Shown here: positions 9,748 through 21,330 of the stretch, piece by piece
How the letters are laid out: each line of letters begins with the position of its first letter
Numbering within the stretch: position 1 is the first letter of the stretch
Assembly (NCBI GenBank): GCA_015680685.1
Contig: MNCI01014533.1
Location: 6,524-33,576, forward strand
DNA: 27,053 nucleotides
Direction of reading: 5' to 3'
Origin: Gnetum montanum
Taxonomy: Eukaryota; Streptophyta; Gnetopsida; Gnetales; Gnetaceae
The notes under the pieces: generated by a model
What the model saw: the letters and a program-made list of their open reading frames with translations, nothing else
Told to the model about the DNA's origin: nothing
Database searches by the model: none
Program-made: the position numbers and the translations under genes

Positions 9748-11232
9748 AATGAAAACTCATTCTTGAATGAAGAAGAGGAGGAACAATTTTTTTACAAAAT
9801 ATTAGGTAGGTATGGGATTATTGACTAACATACAAACTAACTTAGATGGAATAGATAGACTCTAGGTGCCCAAGTGTATGGATTTACAATCTTTACAAAA
9901 TTGGGTGTTCATGATAAGAGAAGTGAATACCTTAGACAAATTGACATCTAACACCTCTTGGCATCTAAAGAGCGAGAGAAAAAAAATCCAATGATCATGA
10001 ACGAGCCTCGTCATGTAATACTACGACATCATCCTTGGGGAAGATAGTCTCACTTCTAGTCCATGCTTCCCACTAAAACCATAACAAAATTGTGAATTAG
10101 TACACATTGTGTAACACATAGCTGGAAATTACCTTGTCTCGTTAGTGCTTACACTCAGCTAGGTTGTGATTGTGGTAGATTGATTCCTTTAGTAATGTTA
10201 GCAGGAAGATTGACAAATAGGGTAAAATAGAGAAGTAGTCCATTAAAGTTGGAAAAGTTATACACAAGGAAATATTTGAAGATGGTGTAAGAATTACCAA
10301 CAATAAAAAGGAAAGGTCACTAAAAAATGTTGTGAAGATTTGCACAATTGGATGTCATTGATGGGATAAACAAAAGGATTTAGTTGTAAGAGTGTTTAAG
10401 AATAAAGAACTTAACTAACCCAACCAAAAGATATGTAAGTGGATCCTCCCTAAAGTAGGCACAAGCCTTTATTGTCCTTGCATAACTTCAAGCCAAGGAT
10501 TCCGTGGACCCTATTTATGATTAATGGTTATGGAAGGATACGTAAAAAAACCTAGAAGAAACTACCTAAGAATTCTGACACATCAGACTAGGCATCAAAT
10601 AAGAACATGAACCAATAGTGAGGTGAGACATGAAAAGCATAGATGGATGAGAGAGAGATAGTGGAATGGAGTTCTTGATTAAGGTCACGTGAAGTCCCTT
10701 ATGGATTTTATGGTTAAATGACTTGATAGGATCCATCATTAGTCTAGACCAAAATCAACCATGTTCAGTGATTTTACATTACCATTCTAAGACCAGTCCA
10801 CCCTCCTAATACACAAGAGTGCTTCCACAGAACAACCAACATTCCTTATTAGAGAAGAAAAGAGAAGTAGGAAGGGAGGAAGAGTGTTAGCTAGAGGGGA
10901 TGTTTAGGCATGGGTAACATGTTTTTCTAGTCCCATAACTAGTGCTTGTAGCCTGTTTATTGCATCTAAGAGGTGTGCTTTGAATTTCCATCATTCTTTG
11001 AAATGGAAACCACATCATGTACAAACATGTGCATTTATTTTATCTAATGGGTATGCTTTGAATTCCCATCATTTTTTTGAGATGGGAAACCACATCATAC
11101 AAAGACGTATTCAACTTCCTTTATTATTTGACATGGAATGATAAGAAATCCATGAAAACACACATGCACCCAAGCAAGCAAAAAGGCACAAAGAATACAG
11201 AATCCACTTGAAGTCACACCCTAATCAAACCT
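9748..11232 (-). other. Element B rearranged spacer, no gene
   Basis: Positions 9748-9980 match the short tail between third ORF and polypurine tract in element A (1212-1400). Positions 10140-11232 match the spacer that in A and C lies upstream of the third ORF (A 6780-7600). Here it stands downstream of the third ORF, so the order is abnormal. A diverged tandem duplication of about 70 bp lies at 10965-11102. I see no coding potential. Confidence 0.7.
10965..11102. repeat. Tandem duplication of about 70 bp in spacer B
   Basis: The block (g)catctaagaggtgtgctttgaat, followed by an ATTTCCATCATT-like part and accacatcat, occurs twice in a row (about 10965-11033 and 11034-11102). Element C has a comparable duplication near 21145-21330. 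Element A has one copy. Confidence 0.65.
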
Positions 11233-13335
11233 TTGACTTCTTCTCTTATTTCAGTTGCATGCAGTGGTTGAGGTAGCTATGGCTGTCTTGCTATAGCTGC
11301 CACTTCTAGTGGAAGGTGAAAGGCATCCAATAATGCCTTTATCTTCTCCTCCTTTCTTTGGGAATCATTCATAGTCCATGTGACATCACTAATGTGGGCT
11401 AGAATGGGGATATCCCATGGATAGTGCATTATTGGAAACAACTCCTTCACATTGATAAACCATGCAACGAATTGCTTTTGTTTAATATCAAATGCTCTAA
11501 GTGTGTTCTGTAGCTCATAGTAGTTATTCATCCTCTTAGCTAGGTTCTTAGTAGTTTATCTTTGATTAGTGAGCTTTGCCTTGAGAGCTTCAAGTTCTAT
11601 GTTTGCCATTGCAAGCTTCTACTTGGTGTCCTTGTGGTGCCTCGACTCTACCTTGTACAACAGGTATGAGCTGGTCCCTTGTTTCTTCAATTTAGATTGC
11701 AGCCACCCAGTAGTCAACATAGCCATATTTTCATATCAAAGATTGGAAAGATCCATGTATTGTGTCATCTTCTCAATCTGTAATGCCTTCATGTGGATCT
11801 CCACTTTCTTGTACACATCTATCCCATCAACTATAGGTTGCCAACTCTCTCTTCCTTATTGGAGTTGCTAGAGGATCTTGTTTACTTTTTCCATTGCTAA
11901 CTAGATGTGTTTCTCATTAAATTATTTCTATAGACTAACCTGATCTCTATAGTGATTTTTGACTCTCTCAAATTTAAAAGCCTCTAATTTCCAAGCGGCT
12001 ACTTCGATTGTAGTCTTTTGATAAAATAATGAACCTTTTCCATGGAGAGGTTCTTATTTTTCATTACCAATCTCCTCACCTTAGTGTTTACTTTGACTAG
12101 CTACTCCTATTGTTGATGGATGAAATCTACCATTTGCTATTTTTCCACATCAACATTTCATAGGCGATGAATCTGTATTGTCAATTGTACATTCTCCTTG
12201 TGGGTTTAATCCAAGGACTTTTGAATTTTATGTTAATTGGCCTTTGCTAAGGATAGATAGAACATTAGTATCTCCATCACATCCTCAACCCCTTTCAATC
12301 TTGCATGAGGCTGTTCAAGAGCTTCATCCTTTATCAATGTTGGATTGAGAAATGTAGGGTTAGCAATTTAAGCTCTTAGTTTGGTAACCTTTGCAACTAA
12401 GCATTCATTTAGTTGTTATGTTATTTTGAGTTGCCCCTCCAAAATGATGTTCTTGCCCCTTACTTTCAACAGCTCTAACTAGGTTTCAATTATGTTGTCT
12501 AGAAGGTTGAAGATGTTTGTAATCGATTGCCTAATTCCCACCAGTCGATTTAGTAATTATTCATGCTGTGTTATGTTCAACTTGCCAGTTACTATCCCTA
12601 TGGGTGTTTGCACATCTTTAAGTGTAGATACATTTGGTACTTATGCTATAGATGCATTTAGAGATTTAACAATTTTATGCACATAACCAAAATTTTTGCC
12701 TCCTTGTCCTCGTCCAAGTGCACTAAAAAAGTAGCAGCATTCCCAAAGATTTTTTGGAATTGCTATTGTTGTGAGAGGGTTACCATCACCTCTCAAGAAT
12801 TAGGATTTGATCTTGTAAGTGACTGCATTCTTTGGGCTATAAAAATTGGTCCACCTCCCTTCATCTAGCTAACTATTCAAGCCACTTCATTCAATTGACT
12901 CATCACTAGCTTGTACATAGATGGATTGTGACCACTCATTCCTACTTGTTGCTCTTACTTGCTTAAGAGCCATTCTTGAAATTCATGTAATCATTGAAAA
13001 GTTACATTGATATCTGGCACTATTTGTTGAGTGTGTGGTGGAGGTGGTGGTTGTTGCTCCTCTTCTTGGATGAATTTTGCAGGGAATTTATCCTTCATCA
13101 TCTCTATCCAGTTAGTTGATGAAGCACGTTGAACGTTTTCATTTGTATAGTAGGTTATCCCTCCCCTTCGACATAGTTTTTGAAGGAGGCATGGAAAGGG
13201 AAGTGCCTTCCTTCCATGTTTATTTTCCTTAAAGCACTTTTCTATCTTAAGATAGACTAGCTATGGAAGATTGATAGGGAATCCATCACTTATAGCAACA
13301 CACGCACAAGTAGAGAAGGAAGGGATCTTGCTTGG
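11233..13335 (-). pseudogene. Third ORF, copy B, C-terminal part
   Basis: This matches copy A over 1460-1860 and 3561-5304. The open stretch 11277-11531 has DIKQKQFVAWF, PWDIPILAHI and LLDAFHLPLE. In copy C these read DIKQK, FVAWFFN, PWEVPILAHI and LLEAFQLPLE (25140-25330). An in-frame TAG follows, and homology stops near 11233, where spacer sequence has been joined. The middle part is the charged, heptad-like half of the protein and carries many stops and frameshifts. It is cut at 13335 by element C and resumes at 26568. Unlike copy A it has no solo LTR, so it preserves the empty site near 11630. Confidence 0.75.
13331..13335. repeat. Target duplication of element C, left copy
   Basis: CTTGG before the LTR start. 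The partner CTTAG lies at 26563-26567 (one G-to-A change). The uninterrupted site exists in copy A as cttggcctcaccattgg at 5300-5316. Confidence 0.9.
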
Positions 13336-14226
13336 TGATGAAGTGTTAAATAGTCGATGCATCAACTAGGCTATGTATACGAGGCCGTGTATACATGGTC
13401 GCGTTGACGCGGCCCTGTCGATGCATCCTTCCATGTGTTGACGTGGCCCCGTTTATGTAGAGCCTATTTTGGCCTATAAATAAGAGGGCTCCTGCCTCAC
13501 ATAGGTACCTTTTTGGTAGTTGTAGCGAAGCTTTTGCAGTTTTTTTCCATGAGAGTTAGAATATTTTCCAAGTGCTTGTAGTAGGTGTAAGAAAGGTGTC
13601 CAGCTCTTTATTCGAGTGCTAATGTACTTGAGCCCATTGGTGTGAACAACAACAAAGATGAACTTTTCAAGCATTCCTTGCAGCAATTGTACTTAGCCAT
13701 TTAATGCATTTAATAGTTTAATATTTGTATGCTTTCATAATTCCTTAATTTTATATTATTTTTATTTCAATTACTATGGGTCCTTTATAGTTCGTAGAAA
13801 CCATAAGCACGACCATCTCGAACGTAAACCGAACACTTGGTAATCCAGTGATGCTTAACGTCTAGTAACCCAGTAGTGGTTATGGGATGCTCAGGATGTG
13901 CATGGAAGGTGGGATCAAATACTTGTGCTAGGAAGAGTTAAGATATAGGTTAGGATAATTATAGGTTATATAATATTCCATTCCAAGAATTAGATGCTAA
14001 AAGATAAAGTAAAAAGCCATAAAATGTATGTTCCTCAATCTCACTTAACCATCGTAATCAGAACATCACAGGTGAGGTTGGGAAGACATCGACCGTTGTA
14101 ACACAAGGTTTTGTTGGTTAGGGTCTAGTGTATGCGAAGTGCTTGCTATCTATGAAATTTGACCGAGTTGCATGTGAACACCCATGATTCGTATGGTTGG
14201 GCATAGGAGTACCTAGCTGCTCATCA
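13336..14226 (+). repeat. Element C 5' LTR (891 bp)
   Basis: Starts TGATGA and ends TCATCA, a 6-bp inverted terminus. U3 is short (about 139 bp to the TATA box) and holds GTATAC repeats and GC-rich tracts (13366-13450). R-U5 is long. The primer site follows directly after the end. A 12,336-bp offset aligns it to the 3' LTR. Confidence 0.92.
13475..13482 (+). promoter_or_regulatory. TATA box of element C 5' LTR
   Basis: TATAAATA followed by agagggctcc. By the usual spacing, transcription should begin about 13505, close to the tag ggtacctttttggt (13504-13517). Confidence 0.75.
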
Positions 14227-14227
14227 T

Positions 14228-14245
14228 TGGCACCATTGCCGGGGA
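14228..14245 (+). other. Primer binding site for tRNA-Asp
   Basis: TGGCACCATTGCCGGGGA starts two bases after the LTR end. It matches the complement of the 3' end of plant tRNA-Asp (TGGCGCCGTTGCCGGGGA) at 16 of 18 bases. Both mismatches are G to A in CG context. tRNA-Asp priming is typical of Athila-group elements. Confidence 0.85.
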
Positions 14246-14392
14246 CTGTTAGTCTTATGTGCACCATCTAACCTTAGGAAACTTATCATTTACGTCGTTG
14301 GAATGGACACAAGATAGTAGAATCTACGCATGCTAGGTGAACTAATTAAAAAAGTAAAGTACATTGATTAAATAGATCATCTAACATCCAAC
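14246..14392 (+). other. Element C leader
   Basis: Short untranslated stretch between the primer site and the first gag ATG. Nothing else recognised. Confidence 0.5.
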
Positions 14393-16800
14393 ATGTCTTC
14401 TTCTCACAGGCAAGATGGATCCAACCCACTGGTGCCACAAGAATGTCGGGTGGTATACAAGCATCCCAATGAATATGTCCCTGACTTCACCTTCATCCTA
14501 CATCACGATAAACATCTGTGATGGTGGGACATGGAAGATAACATCATACTACCACCTAAAAGATCGGCTCCTGTAATGCTATTCCATAATCTTGCCAGAC
14601 TAGCCATTCAGGACCGTGGTGTGGAGTACGTCATGGAGGACCATGACTACTGGGACTATCATCCTACTGAGGCCCAATAGGTACGAGACTAGTAGTAGGC
14701 AAACCAGTATGAGCACATGAAGGGGAAATAATTCAGTAATCCCTTATTCTTGAAAGGATTGTAGGACGATGGTGAACCTATCTTTCATTATTCCCATTCA
14801 ATCAAACTCCCTCTAGGGCAGTAGATCATTCAGTCCATCATCTAGAACAAGCAATCAAGTGATCAGGACCCCTTAGGATGATGGAGATCACACAGGAGAG
14901 GTCATGGCACAAGCAAGGATGGGTAGGATGATTGAGGTTGTCATCAAAGTAGAGGGGGAAATCGACACCAGGGTGGTGGTGATTCCTCTTCCTCTTCTCC
15001 ATCCTCTCACTTCCCTTTACCTTCATCTAGTTTAGACTTTGACTGTAGCTATGGTAGAAAGGAGTGAGGTGATAGTGGTCATAAGTCCCGAAGGGGACAG
15101 CATGAGGAAGCACGTGACTAATCGCGTGAGCCTCACCATCATGAAAGGAGGGGCAACCGAGATCGTCATAGACATCGTGGTACTCAACAAGACTATGACT
15201 CAGATGAGCCATTGTTGGTGACTCAAAGCATGCTCCATATCACCAAGGTAGTTTAGATACCCAGCAGGCACTTGAAAGATAGTCAGATCAGACGCATTGA
15301 CATGAACAACATCTCCATATTTGAAGGGGGATACAATTGTGATCCGCAAACTCACCTACAGGTGTTCCATGATGCTTGCACCCTGCAGAATATTGATAAT
15401 GACTGGCAAAATTCTAAGTTGTTCCCTCACACACTCATCAAGGAAGCAGAAAGCTAGTACTAATCTTTGGAACCAGAATCAATCAAAAGATGGAGTACCA
15501 TTCTTAAGATCTTCAATGACAAGTATCAAACCTACTGTAGGGTGGCGAACCTGCGATGTCAGATCCAAGGGTGGAAGCAAGGTAATCATGAACCCTTGGA
15601 TGCAGCCATGAGTAGATAGTATACACTATTACATCGATGCCCTGATCATGGCTACTCTCAGCAGGCACAGCTTCGCCATATCATTGATGGGCTATGCTTT
15701 GAAACTAGGAATACCCTTTGCATGTACGCCTAGGGATGATTATTAGAACTAAGGGCCCATCAACTGCAGCACCTAATTGAGCAAGTGGCCAAAGAAGAGG
15801 GGGAACTAAGGAAGAAGGAGAGCATAGAAGAGTTTAATCGGGACCCTTCCATCAAAAAAAAAGAGAGGTTCAATTTTGTGAAGATGAGGAGGAATCACCA
15901 CTGGATCCAGCAGTGAACCGAAAAACCTTACCCTTACATAAGTTTGCATTTGAACTATCAACAAAGGTTGATAAGATGTGGGACTCCTTGGACAAAAAAT
16001 TTCAAAGTGTGCTGAAAATTGTAGAAGAGTCTAGGAAGTAAGGTAATGATCATGATTGGCATAGGAAGAAGGAAGTTGAACATGCCCACCATAAGGGTAA
16101 GGGCAAAGTTGCTGTAGCAAAATAGGCTGTAGAATTTGATATGGAGGAAGATGATGAATGTGGCGTATGCCAATACAAACATCCTAAGGGGTGTTTTCTT
16201 ATGGTGTCACATCTACAAGAGTCTAGGGTGTACACATTGAATCCTCGCTTAGTGAAGAGGTAAACACCCACAAGGCAACCCAAGGTAGTTCAACCAGTAG
16301 CAAGGGTATTATCCAAGTGCAGTTCCACTGCAACCTTATGAATACTTCTAGTAGTGGCAGCATCCACAAGCGTGGGGAATGCCACCTCCAAGGCAACAAT
16401 ACCCTTAGCGATAGCCAGATCCCTATGGTTACTACGTTTAGCAACCAATCTCCCTGCAAGACTCTTCCAGTCACATAACTTTTTAGAATTACTACCACCC
16501 CTGAAATATTTTCGACCATAGTTGCCATCACCCAGGGGGGAAAGCCCATATCTCTACTATCCTCTGTCACCTTCTCCTACCATTCCTTCTCCACAACATC
16601 CCACTCAACTACCACATGCTCCACCTATGCATGGGGAGATACCACCACAGCCATAGCAATGCAACATCATGAGGGTCGTCAACCTAGAATCGGTACCTTA
16701 GCCAAGTGGACTAGAGCCCAAACCACAAAAACATCCCTCTTTCTGGCCTAATAATATGAGCATACCCTCACATACACCTGTGGCTAGTGCCACTAAACCT
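14393..16800 (+). pseudogene. gag: gag region of element C
   Basis: The first ATG (14393) is in the same frame as the Gag core at 15272-15760. That core is a retrotransposon Gag domain: HLQVFHDAC, then a tract like SLEPESIKRWSTILKIFNDKY, then LLHRCPDHGYSQQAQLRHII and DGLCFETRNTL. Gag forms the particle that packages the RNA. An A9 run at about 15853 marks a shift into the pol frame. That frame then shows a charged part (DEEESPLDPAVNRK) and CGVCQYKHPKGC (16159-16194), a short Cys-Cys-His-Cys cluster. It resembles a zinc knuckle, but its spacing is x2-x3-x3 instead of x2-x4-x4. Many TAG, TAA and TGA codons interrupt it. From the A9 run gag and protease share one frame, suggesting a single polyprotein. 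The 3' boundary is approximate. Confidence 0.8.
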
Positions 16801-17600
16801 CAAAATGCCTCCATTGTTCCACTGCTTGAGTAGCCTTCAAACCAAACATCCTCCAATGTATAAATAATGATGCTTACACATGCCATGAATGACTGGATAA
16901 AGGCAAGTCACCTTTCCCAGAAATTGACTGATCTGAGAAGCCCCCTCATCTACCTTCAAGTGGCAAGAAATGAGCCCTGTAAAGCTCTTCTGGATTCAAG
17001 GTCAAGAGTCAACTTGATCTCCCATGACATGTACAAGAATTGGAACCTACCCCTATTAAAGAAGAGCAACATTCAGCTTGAGCTGGAAAACCAATCCATC
17101 ACTGTTCCCTTGGGATTAGTGGAAGACATTGTGACCACCATTTGCAGGTGGTCTTATCCTGCTAATTTCCTTGTCATCTGTGTGGAGAATTGCAAGGGGA
17201 ATTTCTCAATCATAATGGGAAGTGCTTGGCTAAGCATGGTGGATGCAAGACTAGGACTTTGAGATCTTTCCCTTCAAATTTGAAAAGAAAACCCTTTTGG
17301 CAAGATCAAGAAGAAGCATGTTCCATGCATCGCGTACAGTGACTCTGAGTACAACTGTGTGCAACAGTTATGGTCCACCAAGCAGACATCCATTCAAGCA
17401 TGCAATCGGTGTACCAAAGAATCACTAGTTCAACAATGCATGTACGTAGCAGCCATAAATCAAGAAGGCACCTAGTGGTTGACCACTGATCTTGCTAGTA
17501 GCACCTTATGCATGGAACCGTTTAAGGGGCTTGTACAAGCCTACATAGAAAGCATGGATAATTTGGAAGAGGTTCATCACCAAGTATCCACTATTGATGA
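16801..17600 (+). pseudogene. Aspartic protease of element C
   Basis: The stretch 16867-17262 is open for 131 codons. It carries ALLDSRSRVNLIS, the place of the aspartic protease active site D-S/T-G (16993-17001), followed further on by IIMGSAWLSMVDA, which fits the second half of the fold. The protease would cut the polyprotein after particle assembly. The glycine is replaced by arginine (codon AGG, one G-to-A change from GGG), so the copy is probably inactive. It lies in the same frame as the end of gag and the start of reverse transcriptase, without its own start. Boundaries are approximate. Confidence 0.75.
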
Positions 17601-18730
17601 CCATGATGATTGAGGAAAGTTGCAAATCCCTGAAATTTTCAAACAAGAGTCCTTGGAACTCAAATCCTTACCACCCCACTTAGAATATGAATTTTTGCAA
17701 AATGGGAAACTAGTAATTATCAATGCCACCCTTGCTCCTGAACAAAAGAAGAAGTTGCTAAAGGTGGTGAACAAATGGGATGTTGCTTTTGCATGGTTGT
17801 ATCTTGAGTTAATTGAAGTTGATCCTAGGGTCTACCAACATCAGATTTATATTGACCCCTCCATGAAGCCATGACGTCAACCATAAATGGGATTGAACCC
17901 CAAGTTCAAGTAGGTCGTCAAAGATGAAATTGAGCAGTTTCTGAAAGCAGGGTTCATCTATTCCATTGTCGATAGTGAATGGGTTAGCCCACTCATTATT
18001 GTGCCAAAGAAGGATGGTAAATGAAGGGTCTGTATAGATTTCCGATTGCTCAACATGGCTACCTTCAAAGATCATTTTCCACTCCCATTTGTGGACCAAG
18101 TATTGGACACCATTGCAGGGCATCATTATTATAGCTTTTTGGATGGTTATAGTGGCTATAACAAAATCCAAATTGCACCAGAGGATTAGGCTAAGATAAC
18201 TTTCACAAGCCCCTGGGGGACTTTCGGATACAAGAAGATTCCTTTTGGCCTGTGTAATGCATCTACCACTTTCCAATGCCTTGTCCTTAGCATCTTCCAG
18301 TAGCAAATTGGAAATCGGATAGAAGTCTTCATGAATGACTTCTCTACCTATGGGGCCATGTTCAATCAAGCCTTGGACCACCTTGAGCAAGTTCTAAAAA
18401 GATGTGTGGACATCAATCTATGACTCAATTGGTAGAAAAGCCACTTAATGGTCCAATAGGGCATTGTGCTAGGGCATCGTATGTCACAGACAAGGATTAG
18501 CACAAATCCTGAAAAGATCAAGATCATCCAAGGAATCACTTGACAACCAAACACTGTAAAAGATGTTCAGTTATTCCTTAGCCACACTGGTTACTACTGG
18601 CACTTCATCAAAAATTTCTTGAAGATTGCTAAGCTATTGGTGAAACTCATAAAGAAAGATGCTCCATTCATCTGGACCAAGGAATGTGAATTTGCATTCC
18701 AAACACTCAAACAGAAACTCATAGAGACTG
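17601..18730 (+). pseudogene. Reverse transcriptase of element C
   Basis: Gypsy-type reverse transcriptase motifs appear in order in frame 1: FLKAGFIYSI, WVSPLIIVPKKDGK, RVCIDFRLLN, FPLPFVDQVLD, YSFLDGYSGYNKI, FTSPWGTFGYKKIPFGLCNA, FMNDFSTYG, LGHRM and FLSHTGYYWHFIKNF. The enzyme copies the RNA into DNA in the particle. The catalytic Asp in SFLDG is kept. The usual Y-x-D-D box reads F-M-N-D, its first Asp (codon 18334-18336) changed to Asn. In-frame stops include TGA at 18022, where a Trp is expected, and TAG at 18187, where a Gln is expected. A minus-strand frame of 193 codons over 17809-18390 is only a shadow of this domain. Confidence 0.88.
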
Positions 18731-19140
18731 TAATTCTATAGGTTCTTGATTGATCCAAACCCTTCCAAATCATGACGGATGCAACCAATTATGCCTTGGA
18801 AGCCTTGCTTACATAGTGTGATGATCAAAAACATCCATACTATATCCACTGTGCAAGTCATAGCATTGTGGATGCCCAACTTAACTACACCGGCATTGAA
18901 AAGGAGTTGATGGTGGTGGTGTTCACCTTGGAAAAATTCCAACACTATGTGCTTGGATACAAGGTGTTTGTGCATACCAACCACAATGCTATTTGGTTCC
19001 TGATGAACAAACCAACGGCAAGCCCCTGCATCATTCGGTGGTTAATGATTCTTCAAGAATTTAACCTCACTATGGTAGACAGGAAGGGGACTAAGAATGT
19101 GGTTGCTGACCACTTGTCTCGGTTGCGATGGGATGACGTA
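18731..19140 (+). pseudogene. RNase H of element C
   Basis: Follows reverse transcriptase without a break and removes the RNA strand during copying. Motifs are TDATNYALEALL (catalytic Asp retained), YIHCASHSIVDAQLNYTGIEKELMVVVF in two parts, HYVLGYKVFVHTNHNAI and IIRWLMILQEFNLT, ending with GTKNVVADHLSRL. The usual T-D-H before the recognition loop reads T-N-H, another D-to-N change. The part 18868-19290 is open for 140 codons. Stops occur near 18738, 18754 and 18817. Confidence 0.87.
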
Positions 19141-20551
19141 GAAGAGGAGAAGCCCCTCTCTGACCAATTTCTAGATGAACTCCTCTTCGCGAGTGCAGTC
19201 GATTCGCAGGTGCCCAAAGCATCACCTTGGTTCAGCTACATCCTCACCTATCTCACAACTCAGGAGTTGCCAAGTAAATGGGACCATTGACAAAAATAAT
19301 AGTTTCTCCATAAGGCCAAGCACTTCATGGAAATCAATGGTCACCTTTATAATGTGTGCACAGATGGACTAGTTTGATGGTGTGTCCTACACTGTGCATC
19401 CTCCAAGATGCTCACGAGGGTCCTTATGGGGGCCACTATGTTGGACAATGCACAACCATTAAGATCCTACTTGTAGGATATTACTAGCCCATAATCTTTA
19501 GGGATGCACAATGGTTCGCTCGGTCCTATGAATGATGCCAGAGAGATGGTGGGATAACTGCATGAATGGAGGAACCTTAATAGTGGATCCAACCACTAGA
19601 GCCCTTCAACATTTGGGGCATCAACTTCATGGGACCTATCACACCCTTGTCCTACAGAAAGATGTACATCATTGTAGCTATGGACTATTACACAAAGTGG
19701 GTGAAGGAAACAACCATCATTGATTGTTCTTGTAACACCACCGCATGATTTTTCCAACAGCAAATCATCAATAGGTTTGAAGTACCGCGTGCACTCATCT
19801 CGAACAATGGGGCACATTTCATGGATGCCACTTTTCAAAAACTCATGCAACACTTTGGGGTTACCCATAAATTTACCACACCTTGCAACCCCCAAGCCAA
19901 CGGGCAGGCCAAAGTCACAAATAGGGAGATCACCAATATCTTTACTCAAACCATCAACAAATATAGGAGGAACTAGAGCACCAAACTTAATGATTCCCTC
20001 TAGGCCTATCGCTCCACTTGGAAGCTTCCTATAGGTTACTCTCCCTATGAGTTAGTGTACGGTAAACTACCAAAACTTCTAATCTAGGCAGAACTCTAGA
20101 TACTTTCCATAGTAAGTGACTTAGGCCTTGACCTCCCACTAGCACAACGTGAACGACTTATCAACCTAAGTGTGCTAGATGAGAATCGATTAGTGGCCCT
20201 ATCTTCAAATGAGATCCATAAGGCTATGATCTTAGGATTTGGAAGGTCACATTCAGATGTGGAGACAAGGTGTTGTATTGGAACCCCACACATGTTCCAC
20301 AATTTATTAAGTTTCAAACACTATGGAAGGGACCTTACATTATCTTCGAAACCTTCCCATCCAGGGCCTTGGTTATCCACAAACCTGAGGACCCCACAAG
20401 AACACAATTGGTCAATCAGCAACAACTAAAACCTTTTCATGAACTCCACCTAACCAGTGCTACCACCTCATCATCACCTGGATAGCCTCATTCCATCTTT
20501 CATGTCTCCTCCTTTCCACCTAATCATGGGGAAGACCATCCTCCATGCTAA
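19141..20551 (+). pseudogene. Integrase of element C
   Basis: An HHCC-type zinc region is recognisable but frameshifted (AHEGPYGGHYVG near 19420, CQRDG near 19540). The core shows NIWGINFMGP (Asp expected at 19623-19625), LISNNGAHF (Asp expected at 19803-19805) and PQANGQAKVTNREI (Glu expected at 19911-19913). The last two are spaced with 35 residues between, the D,D-35-E pattern. All three read Asn, Asn, Lys, so strand transfer is abolished. WSTKLNDSLxAYRS, SPYELVYGK, KVLYWNPT-like and GPYII-like follow in the C-terminal part. There are at least three frame changes (frames 1, 0, 2). The family's pol ends at TAA 20549-20551, and TAG at 20483 is a mutated Gln position judged from element A. 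Confidence 0.85.
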
Positions 20552-21144
20552 TCTATTCCACTACGCTGCTTATTATTTTTGGAATTTTTTGTTTCACTTT
20601 TTTGTTTTTTACCATTGTTTATATGTTTGCCAATTCTTGCTAAATTTTCCTTTCTTTAATTACTTTTTCATTTCTTTATTATTTATTTATGCATATATGT
20701 GTGTTTAATGTTTAACTGGTTACTAATAAGTCATCTCATTGTCATCAGGTTTGGTACGACTAGTTTTCGTTGCGATGGGTCGTGGGAAATAGCCACCTAT
20801 TTTACCTCACTCCTGCCCTCGCATGGTTGATTCTTGGATTTTGTGTCTACTTTCATCTCATAATATCGATAATGAGTCCACATCATCCACCCATTCATCC
20901 ACTCCATGGTTTTCCTACCTTTGGAAACATGCAACCCCCTTTCACTTAAAGATATTGTAATTAATGTGTGACTTGTGTAGTTCCTAGACTCAGGGATGAC
21001 CCAATGATTTGAATCAGGTATGACTTCAAGGGGAATGCAACATCTGTCATCCTCTTCTACCCCTTGGGTGGCTAGAGTGCCCTTATGAATTTCTTCCCAC
21101 TCCAAGTTCTTCTCTACAAGGAAGCTCCTTGGCAGTTTGACCTT

Positions 21145-21330
21145 ACATGGTGTGGTCCTCATGGCAAAAAAAAAAACAAAACAAAACAAAACATGAGGAT
21201 TCAAAGCACATCCCTTTGTCAAATGCATGCTCATAAGCATGGGTCTCTACATGGTGTGGTTCCCACCAAATAAAAGAAAACACAAAAATAAAATCTTAAC
21301 AATGTGAGAATTCAAAGCACACCCCTTAGA
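21145..21330. repeat. Tandem duplication of about 95 bp in spacer C
   Basis: acatggtgtggt plus an A-rich run plus attcaaagcacatccct (21146-21219) recurs as acatggtgtggt plus an A-rich run plus attcaaagcacacccct (about 21249-21327). Confidence 0.7.

Noticed and set aside
11569-11871. 100-codon plus-strand frame
   Set aside because: Antisense of the third ORF copy B. The matching minus-strand sequence aligns with copies A and C.
16223-16570. 115-codon minus-strand frame
   Set aside because: Antisense to the gag-protease linker, which reads in the pol frame on the plus strand.
17809-18390. 193-codon minus-strand frame
   Set aside because: Antisense shadow of the reverse transcriptase domain, with no protein-like features of its own.
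20457-20708. A 83-codon hydrophobic frame just after integrase, with a similar 70-codon frame in element A (7901-8113, minus)
   Set aside because: The conserved reading in both copies is pol itself, one frame over, ending at the shared TAA (20549; 8040). The hydrophobic part comes from T-rich noncoding sequence, so it is not a membrane protein.
20797-21240. 147-codon minus-strand frame in the spacer
   Set aside because: It crosses the tandem duplication and A-runs, and the equivalent regions of elements A and B are not open. A chance frame.
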